From Mycobacterium intracellulare ATCC 13950 (GTDB lineage: Bacteria > Actinomycetota > Actinomycetes > Mycobacteriales > Mycobacteriaceae), in assembly GCF_000277125.1 (NCBI RefSeq), contig NC_016946.1, forward strand, positions 1,984,001-2,048,000: a stretch of 64,000 nt of DNA, in the 5' to 3' direction. Positions 58,128 to 64,000 of the stretch are shown here, one piece after another; the stretch's first letter is position 1; every line of letters starts with the position of its first letter. The translations under genes and the position numbers were made by a program. The notes beneath the pieces were generated by a model. It was given only the letters and a program-made list of their open reading frames with translations, was not told the DNA's origin and searched no databases.

Positions 58128-59405
58128 TTAACGGGTGGCGTGACGCAGGGTCCGGTGCCGCGGGTCGAATTCGGCGAGAGCCTGGGGCTGCTTGCCGGTG
58201 GTGATCTGTTCGGCCAACAGCCGCCCGGTCACCGGGCCGTGTGCCAAACCCCACATGCCGTGCCCGCCGGCCACATACACGCCACGTACCAGCTCACCGA
58301 TCAGCGGGCGGCCATCGGCGGCGACCGCGCAAGCACCGGCCCAGACATTGCTGCGCGCGGCCCAATCCACCCCGTCGAGTAGGGAACTGGCGTCGGCGGC
58401 GATGGCCTCCACCCGCTCGCGTGGGTGCGGCTGGTGGTGTCGGCGGAGTTCCAAGGCGCCTGAAACACGCAGCGCCCCTTTGTAGGGCGTGCACGCGACG
58501 CGAATGTCCGGCAGGTAGATCGGCGCCAGTATCGGGCGGTCCATCGGCACGGTGAACGAGTAGCCGCTCTGGGCCTGGACGGGGACGCGCAGCCAGCGGC
58601 CGGCCAGCCGCGACAACCGATCACCGGTGGCGATGACCGCGGCATCGGCGGTCAGCGGGTCGCCGCGGCGCGGGTGCACCACGGCCCCGTGATTCCAGCC
58701 GTGGACGTCGTCGACTTCCAGCCTGTGCATCGCCGCCCCGCGGGCCATCACCGAGCGGCCCAGGGCTTCGACGAACCGTCGCGGGTCGACGAACCGCTGT
58801 CCATTGATGTTCAGCCCCGCGGTGACTTCCGGGGAGGCCAGGGGCACTTGCTCGCGCAGCGCCGCGCCGGAGAGCGCGGTGACATACATTGGCTGTCCGG
58901 CGTTTTCGAGCTGCTGCAGCGATTCCAGCATGCGCTGCGCCTCTTTGGTGCTGCGAAACAGCGCGGTGATCGGCGCGTCGGTGACCGGTGCGTCGACCCC
59001 GTTGGCGATCAGCACGTCGAAGGCTTCGATGCAGTCCTCGTTGAGCGCCACGCCGGCGCGCAGGGCCCGCTGCGACGACGCACGCCGATGAGGCGCGGAC
59101 AGCTGGATGAAAATGGCCCCCAGGTGCGCGCCGAGGGTCGACGGCAGCTGCGGCGGCATGGCCGGCTCGCGAACGGCCTGCCATTCGTCGCGCAGCACGC
59201 CGGCGGGCTGGAGCGGAAAAGTCAGTGCCGGGGCGATCCATCCCGCATTGCCCCATGACGCGCCCGCTGCAACGCCCGCGCGGTCGACCACCGTGACGTC
59301 GACACCACGTTCCTGGAGGAACCACGCCGTGGACAACCCGGCGACGCCGGCGCCCACGACGATCACGGATCTGGGCCCGCCGTCAATAGATTCGACGCCA
59401 CCCAT
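58128..59405 (-). CDS. FAD-dependent D-amino-acid dehydrogenase-like oxidoreductase (DadA-like)
   Basis: 425 aa DAO-fold flavoprotein with the dinucleotide motif VIVVGAGVAGLSTAWFL (about 13-29), GASWGNAGWIAP after the second strand, and a C-terminal VYVAGGHGMWGLAHGPVTGRLLAE block typical of DadA. It oxidises an amine, probably a D-amino acid, and passes electrons to the respiratory chain. ATG 59405 follows GGAGG by 7 nt. A PucR-type regulator, a class often controlling amino-acid or purine use, lies 0.9 kb away on the same strand. Confidence 0.9.
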   Translation of the reverse strand: MGGVESIDGGPRSVIVVGAGVAGLSTAWFLQERGVDVTVVDRAGVAAGASWGNAGWIAPALTFPLQPAGVLRDEWQAVREPAMPPQLPSTLGAHLGAIFIQLSAPHRRASSQRALRAGVALNEDCIEAFDVLIANGVDAPVTDAPITALFRSTKEAQRMLESLQQLENAGQPMYVTALSGAALREQVPLASPEVTAGLNINGQRFVDPRRFVEALGRSVMARGAAMHRLEVDDVHGWNHGAVVHPRRGDPLTADAAVIATGDRLSRLAGRWLRVPVQAQSGYSFTVPMDRPILAPIYLPDIRVACTPYKGALRVSGALELRRHHQPHPRERVEAIAADASSLLDGVDWAARSNVWAGACAVAADGRPLIGELVRGVYVAGGHGMWGLAHGPVTGRLLAEQITTGKQPQALAEFDPRHRTLRHATR

Positions 59406-59540
59406 CGCGCACCTCCGCAACTGATCTTCTGACTGGTGAAGTCCATGGTGGTGTGGACGGGTGCCGCGGTGGTTGCCGGAATCCGACAATGCGGGACTGG
59501 GCCGTTGTGCCGAACCGACAACGCCGTTGCTGCCGTTACC

Positions 59541-60161
59541 TCATCGATGCCCAACTAGGCTGTCGAAGTCCCGTTGCCATCGGGCGTAGCGCGACCGGTC
59601 GAGGGCGACACGGACGACGCCGAACAAGCCCGCCGCCAACAAACTCACGGTGGACCAGGTCGCCACGGCGAACGCCACCCCCGCGTCGACAGCGGTCCGC
59701 ACCGCTGGGCGCACCGGGGTGCCCTTGCCATCGACCCAAATCTCAAACGCGTCACCGGACTTCACGTTCAACGGCGCGGAAACGTCACCGGTGTGCTCGA
59801 TCCCGTCGACCGACCATCGTGCAGGCATCGTCACCGTTGGGCTTTCGAGATCCCTGCGCGAGTGGCTGTCGCCGATGGACGTCGCGGTCACCTGCCGGCG
59901 AGCCTGCTCGGCGTGAACGCGGCTGCTGGACTCGTGGACGGCGGTGCCCACGGCAGCCCCGATGGGAACCCCCAGCAGCGAGATCGCGACGGCCAACACC
60001 AACACCAGCGCCTCCACCCGGTCGCTGGCGCGTATCAGCGGGTTGTGCCCGAACAACCGCGAGGACAGTCCCCGCGGCAACGGCACGGTGAAGCTCTCCA
60101 TGGCGGCGCCATCGTCCGGGTCGCCTGCGGGCCGAAGATGATCGGGACGGTGGGTGCTCAT
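59541..60161 (-). CDS. Rv1733c-family two-helix membrane protein
   Basis: 206 aa homologue of the M. tuberculosis latency antigen Rv1733c: shared NPLxRxxDRxEA followed by a first membrane helix (ALVLVLAVAISLLGVPIGAA), an extracellular region with VTMPARWSVDGIEHTG and KSGDAFEIWVDGKG, then a second helix (about 160-185) and an ARWQRDFDSL tail. The function is unknown. ATG 60161 follows AGGAAAC. In M. tuberculosis it is under DosR control; no DosR-type palindrome was seen here by eye. Confidence 0.88.
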   Translation of the reverse strand: MSTHRPDHLRPAGDPDDGAAMESFTVPLPRGLSSRLFGHNPLIRASDRVEALVLVLAVAISLLGVPIGAAVGTAVHESSSRVHAEQARRQVTATSIGDSHSRRDLESPTVTMPARWSVDGIEHTGDVSAPLNVKSGDAFEIWVDGKGTPVRPAVRTAVDAGVAFAVATWSTVSLLAAGLFGVVRVALDRSRYARWQRDFDSLVGHR

Positions 60162-60341
60162 CGGATGTTTCCTATCGACGGGTCGGCGCGGGCTTTGATC
60201 GCACACGGCAGCCGGAAACACGCCGCCACTGAAACCGGCCACGGGTGACAACCTCATGATGGCGGGCATGATCGCCACAGGGTTTGCCGAGCCAAGACAA
60301 CCGGGCCGCGGCGCTTTGTCGGATCCCGACAGCCCCGTCGG

Positions 60342-61865
60342 TCAGTCGGTGTCGGTTGCCGCGAGCTCGATCATCATCGCCAGCCGCTTTCTGGCGTCGT
60401 CCAACGACAGGTTGGTGAGCTCGGCCATTTTGCGCAGCCGGTAACGGACGGTGTTCTCGTGCACTCCCAGGCGTTCGCCGGCCTCGGTCGGGTCGCCCTG
60501 GGCCTGTAGCCACGCTCGCAGCGTGAGCACGTAGTCCGTGCCGTTGGCCTGGTCGTGGCGGCGCAGTTCGGCCACCGGTCCGCGGGTCGGGGCGCGCCCT
60601 GAGCGTGCCGCGGCTCGCAGCCGCTGCAGCAGGATGTCGTCCCACGACTCGTCGTAGGCCGGCGGCGCGGCGGTCGGCGACATCTCGTGCAATGCCAGGC
60701 ATTCGTCGGCCTCCTGGCGGGCGGCGGCGAGGTCCGCCAGCTCGGCCACACCGCTGATCCCGGCGATCACCGTCACCCGCTCGGGCAGGGCCGCGTGCAA
60801 AGTCGTCACCCAGCGCCGCGCCGTCGCCGCGTCCTCGCCGGGGAGCACGGTGTAGACGATATTGCCCGCCAACGCGCTGCGCCCCGGCCGTGACCAGCCG
60901 AACCCCGTGGTGGCGCGCTCGAACGCCAACAGCAACGCCGCATCGCGGTCGGCCCCGACGAACGCCTGCACCGCGATCACGCGCAAACCGTTGTGCGCCA
61001 GGCCCAGCCTGCTCGCCACCGTGGACGCGTCGGCCGCGCCCTCCAGCAACCGGATCACCAGTTCGGACTCGACCTGGCGCTCCAGGTCGGCGCTCGCGCG
61101 TGACCGCAGCAGGTGCAGGGCCACGGTGTGCGCGCCATCGGCCAGGGCCCCGCGCGCCGCGTCGTCCAGCGGCGCCGGGCATGCCACCCACACCGACCCG
61201 ATCAGTTCCGCGCCGGATCGCACCGCGACCACCATGCGTCCGGTCAGGCCCTGGTCAGGGGCCTCGGCGATAAACAGCGGCTCGTCGGAGACCGCCAGGT
61301 GAGCCAGCACCCCACGCGCCTCGAACAGCGCGCGTAGTGGTTCCGGCGTCTGCCGTCCAAGGATCGTCTCGACCCGTGCCGGGTCTGCATGTTGCTGCAG
61401 CCTCGAGTACGCCAACACCCGCAACAGACGGTCGTGGATGACGACGGCGCTACCGATCGCGTCTGCCAAACTATCGGCCAGCGCGAACAGATCGGTTGGG
61501 CCGCGCCCGGATTCCGTCTCGCGACCTTCCAGCACCAGGCCGTAGACCACCGCCGCGACCGCGCTCCATGACACCGCCTCGTCGATGACCATCACCGCGC
61601 CGACACCGGCGTCACTGTCAAAGGTCACCGGTGCGTCACGGTCGCGCAGCACCACCACGATCGCGCGGGCCGACGCCGCCCAGCGCACCGCCTCGTCGTG
61701 GGAGCCGGCGCCGATGGCCAGCAAAACGTCGCCGACGACCGGCCGTTCGGTGGGCGGCTCGTGGACGACCACGCTGCGCAGCTCGGTCGAGCGGGGCACC
61801 GACGACCAACGCAACCGGACGCCATACCCACCCAGGACGTTCACCAGGCGGTCCAGTGTGATCAT
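60342..61865 (-). CDS. PucR-family transcriptional regulator
   Basis: 507 aa. An N-terminal PucR sensory region and a central GGDEF-like fold precede a C-terminal HTH (about 460-495, EAGERLGVHENTVRYRLRKMAELT). PucR proteins activate catabolic genes for purines, amino acids or other nitrogen sources. It is likely to control the DadA-like gene or its own operon (inference). ATG 61865 gives the family length. 330 bp separate it from the divergent BKACE-ferredoxin gene. Confidence 0.9.
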   Translation of the reverse strand: MITLDRLVNVLGGYGVRLRWSSVPRSTELRSVVVHEPPTERPVVGDVLLAIGAGSHDEAVRWAASARAIVVVLRDRDAPVTFDSDAGVGAVMVIDEAVSWSAVAAVVYGLVLEGRETESGRGPTDLFALADSLADAIGSAVVIHDRLLRVLAYSRLQQHADPARVETILGRQTPEPLRALFEARGVLAHLAVSDEPLFIAEAPDQGLTGRMVVAVRSGAELIGSVWVACPAPLDDAARGALADGAHTVALHLLRSRASADLERQVESELVIRLLEGAADASTVASRLGLAHNGLRVIAVQAFVGADRDAALLLAFERATTGFGWSRPGRSALAGNIVYTVLPGEDAATARRWVTTLHAALPERVTVIAGISGVAELADLAAARQEADECLALHEMSPTAAPPAYDESWDDILLQRLRAAARSGRAPTRGPVAELRRHDQANGTDYVLTLRAWLQAQGDPTEAGERLGVHENTVRYRLRKMAELTNLSLDDARKRLAMMIELAATDTD

Positions 61866-62195
61866 GCGCCGGCTCCAACGGTGTGCAGAAACGAGAGGTA
61901 GGTGCCTTATATTGTGCCCCGGATCGCGAGCGGTAAGCCGATTGTGGCTGCGGAGTCGGAATTCGCAGCGGTCTACCGCGGGTTTCGGCCGGACCGCCCT
62001 AGGCGGTCAGCCGCAGTGAGGCAAGCCATTACGCCGCGCCAGCCGTCCCATGCGGTCCGTTCTGGTCAACGCGCCCGACGACGTCTAGACTTTTCACAAT
62101 TTCATTTGTAAAAACATAGGGCGGGCATGTGCCGCGCGGGCCGCGATCAGCCACCGGCCGGCGATGGGCATCTGCGAAGAAAGGGCAGCGGCGCA
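61866..62195. other. 330-bp divergent intergenic region
   Basis: No gene supported. It contains the TTTTCACAA-type palindrome (62091-62114) near the plus-strand gene and an AT-richer spot (TTATATTG near 61911) that may be the PucR promoter. The rest is GC-rich without visible features. Confidence 0.6.
62091..62114. promoter_or_regulatory. Operator-like repeat TTTTCACAA-N6-TTGTAAAAA
   Basis: Half-sites of 9 bp paired at 8 of 9 positions, with the same 6-base spacer as the fdxA site, 82 bp upstream of the BKACE-ferredoxin start. Confidence 0.6.
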
Positions 62196-63293
62196 ATGAG
62201 TTTTCGCGACGACGGCAAGGTGTACCTCGAAGTCGGGGTCAACGAAGACGCCAGCAAGGATGAAAACCCGAATGTGCCCTACGGCGCCGAAGAGACGGCG
62301 CGCGACGTGGTCGAGTGCATGCAGCGCGGAGCCACCGCCGTCCAATTCCATGCCCGCTACGACGACGGCCGGCAGGCGTGGGCCGACGACGAGGTCTCCC
62401 GCACCATCCTGGCTGCCGCGGCCCGCGACGTCGACCCGTTGGCCTACCCGGGCTACGCCGGTAGCCTCGACCACATCTGGGCGCTGGCCGAGCACCCACC
62501 CGCCGGTACGGGACTGCTGCTCGCGCCGTTCGACCCCGCCCAACACGTCAAGCGTGTGCTGTGGCAGGAGGACGAAAACCAGTTCAAGACGGTCGGTTTC
62601 GACGATTCGAACGGTTCGCAGCCGTCTTACCCGCCCGAACTCGACCGGTTCACCAAGCTGGGCCTGGTGCCCAGCATCGGTGTGTTCAACGACGTCGACT
62701 TGCGCTGGGTGATACTGGCGGCCCGCATCGGGATCTTGCGGCAACCGCTGAACATCAAGTTGTTCTTTTCCGATCGCTGGGTCTCCTATAACGATCCCGA
62801 CCCCGATGTCCTCGATTACCTGGTCTCGCGCATCCCGAAGTGGATCGACCACGAGATCGTTGTCGTTCCGTATGCGATGAGCTCCGCCGAACGGCGCCAA
62901 GAGCTTTGGGAACATGCGCTCAACCGCGGGCTCGGCATCCGGGTGGGCATCGGGGATTGCCCGACGATATCGCGGACGACCACCAACGCCCAGCTGGTGG
63001 ATCGCGCGGTCAACCTCGTGACCAAACGGGAACTCACGCCCGCCACGCAGGATGACGTACGCGCCCGCTTCGCCGCGGCCGAGGTGGATGAAAGCGAGTT
63101 GGTAAGGGTCGTCGTCAACCGGAACCGGTGTATGGGATGGGGCGTCTGCTACTCGCACGCGCCAGAGATCTACCAACCCGATGCCGAGGGCTACTGTGTC
63201 GTCGTGAAGCCCCACGTCGACCCCAGCCTGCTGGAGAAGGCCCTCGAGGGCGCGGCGAGCTGCCCGGAACGGGCGATCCGCGTCGAGGTGTGA
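62196..63293 (+). CDS. BKACE (DUF849)-like domain fused to 3Fe-4S ferredoxin
   Basis: 365 aa fusion. Residues 8-295 match the beta-keto acid cleavage enzyme fold: VYLEVGVNEDASKDENPNVP, a strand ending FHARYDD, and a RVGIGDCPT...NAQLVDRAVNL C-terminal section. In active BKACE the zinc ligands are HxH and a Glu in RVGLED. Here they read Gln50-x-His52 and Gly253, so two of three ligands are lost. Residues 305-365 are a [3Fe-4S] ferredoxin (Cys312, Cys318, CP at 356). ATG 62196 follows AAGAAAGGG by about 10 nt. A Claisen reaction is doubtful; a redox-linked role is suggested. Confidence 0.85.
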   Translation: MSFRDDGKVYLEVGVNEDASKDENPNVPYGAEETARDVVECMQRGATAVQFHARYDDGRQAWADDEVSRTILAAAARDVDPLAYPGYAGSLDHIWALAEHPPAGTGLLLAPFDPAQHVKRVLWQEDENQFKTVGFDDSNGSQPSYPPELDRFTKLGLVPSIGVFNDVDLRWVILAARIGILRQPLNIKLFFSDRWVSYNDPDPDVLDYLVSRIPKWIDHEIVVVPYAMSSAERRQELWEHALNRGLGIRVGIGDCPTISRTTTNAQLVDRAVNLVTKRELTPATQDDVRARFAAAEVDESELVRVVVNRNRCMGWGVCYSHAPEIYQPDAEGYCVVVKPHVDPSLLEKALEGAASCPERAIRVEV

Positions 63294-63327
63294 CATCGCC
63301 TCGCGGCCGGACGATGCCCAGCGAGGA

Positions 63328-64000
63328 TCACGGCGGGGGTGTCACCGAGCGCTGCAGGAAAGGCGTGAGTATGTCGACGGGCAGTGGGAAAACCACGGTC
63401 GAATTCTGATCGGCGCCCAACTCCAAAAGTGTTTGCAGGTACCGGAGTTGAAGCGAGGCCGGATTCTTCGACAGGGTCTCGGCGGCCTGGCTCAGCTCGT
63501 CGGACGCCTGTAGTTCGCCGCGGGCGTTGATGACCTTGGCACGGCGTTCACGCTCGGCTTCGGCCTCCCGGGCCATCGCCCGCTGCATGGATTCGGGGAT
63601 CTCGACGTCCTTGATTTCCACGACCCGGACCTCGATCCCCCAGGGCCGGGTCTGCGCCTCGATGATGGTCCGAAGATCGTTGTTGAGGTCCTCGCGTTGG
63701 GCCAGCAGGGTGTCGAGGTCCGCGCGGCCCAGCAGCGAGCGCAGGGTGGTTTGCGCGATCTGTGAGGTGGCCACCGCGTAGTTCTCCACGGCGAGAATCG
63801 CTTTGAGCGGGTCGACCACCTGAAACATCACCACCGCATTGACCCGGGCGGGCACGTTGTCGCGGGTGATCACCTCCTGCGGCGGGATGGTCAATGTCAC
63901 CACCCGCTGATCGACCCGAATCATCTTGTCCACCAACGGAATCAACCACCGCAGGCCCGGCCCGTACAACGGGCGGGCATGGCCCATCCGGAACACCACG
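63328..64000 (-). CDS. SPFH/band-7 (stomatin-like) protein, N-terminus beyond window
   Basis: 223 visible residues of a membrane-associated prohibitin/stomatin-type protein: RVVTLTIPPQEVITRDNVPARVNAVVMFQV (start of the band-7 domain), then EVRVVEIKDVEIPESMQRAMAREAEAERERRAKVI and a helical C-terminal tail with ASLQLRYLQTLLEL. The membrane anchor at the N-terminus lies past the end of the window. Such proteins organise membrane microdomains, often with an NfeD partner. Confidence 0.9.
   Translation of the reverse strand, partial: VVFRMGHARPLYGPGLRWLIPLVDKMIRVDQRVVTLTIPPQEVITRDNVPARVNAVVMFQVVDPLKAILAVENYAVATSQIAQTTLRSLLGRADLDTLLAQREDLNNDLRTIIEAQTRPWGIEVRVVEIKDVEIPESMQRAMAREAEAERERRAKVINARGELQASDELSQAAETLSKNPASLQLRYLQTLLELGADQNSTVVFPLPVDILTPFLQRSVTPPP

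Noticed and set aside
62094..63296. 400-codon minus-strand open frame opposite the BKACE-ferredoxin gene
   Set aside because: No recognisable domain, and the plus-strand frame contains clear BKACE and ferredoxin motifs.
1..64000. CRISPR arrays, insertion sequences, phage genes, rRNA or tRNA genes
   Set aside because: No regularly spaced repeats, transposase or integrase motifs, terminal inverted repeats or structural RNA signatures were found on reading.

Overview
High-GC DNA with dense, overlapping genes (many ATGA/GTGA stop-start couplings) and protein families typical of Mycobacterium. These include several P450s, FadE/FadD/EchA paralogues, Ltp/DUF35 pairs, a homologue of the latency antigen Rv1733c and a ferredoxin close to FdxA. 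A non-tuberculous mycobacterium is the most likely source; the species cannot be named from the sequence alone.

1-49 kb is one large catabolic cluster. It holds 3 P450s (the third at its edge), 8 acyl-CoA dehydrogenases (ACADs), 6 crotonase-fold enzymes, 3 AMP-forming acyl-CoA ligases, 4 hotdog-fold hydratase-type proteins, 2 thiolase-like plus DUF35 pairs, 3 SDRs, 4 amidohydrolase-2 proteins, a tandem CoA-transferase, an aldehyde dehydrogenase, an LLM-type flavin/F420 oxidoreductase, an HpaI-type aldolase, a TauD-type dioxygenase, a 2-hydroxyacid dehydrogenase and two TetR regulators. The minus-strand operon 7735->1004 repeats the gene order of the cholesterol side-chain igr operon (P450, ACAD, hydratase, DUF35, ACAD, hydratase, Ltp-type aldolase), but the ChsH2-type protein is split into two genes. 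Together the genes can oxidise, CoA-activate, dehydrogenate, hydrate and retro-aldol-cleave a branched or cyclic isoprenoid/steroid-like acid. The substrate is unknown. Many promoters carry a GAGAA-N6-TTCTC-like inverted repeat, which suggests one regulator for the whole cluster. One operon (25943->23217) begins with two tiny membrane proteins (32 and 39 aa), followed by two larger membrane proteins and a pair of SDRs, one of them degenerate.

49-51 kb holds a lone P450 and two gene-poor stretches. 51-58 kb is a redox/nitrosative-stress type region. It has two HTH regulators with a C-x13-C-x32/35-C cluster, two hemerythrins (one fused to DUF2249), a 3Fe-4S and a 7Fe ferredoxin, an OsmC protein, an Acg-like nitroreductase, a group III-like truncated haemoglobin and a GreA-like factor with a 30-aa membrane peptide downstream. 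58-64 kb has a DadA-like oxidase, an Rv1733c homologue, a PucR regulator, a fusion of a BKACE (DUF849) domain to a ferredoxin, and part of an SPFH/band-7 protein. A second palindrome (TTTAYACAA-N6/7-TTGTRNAAA) precedes osmC-like, fdxA and the BKACE-ferredoxin gene. No rRNA, tRNA, insertion sequence or CRISPR array was seen.
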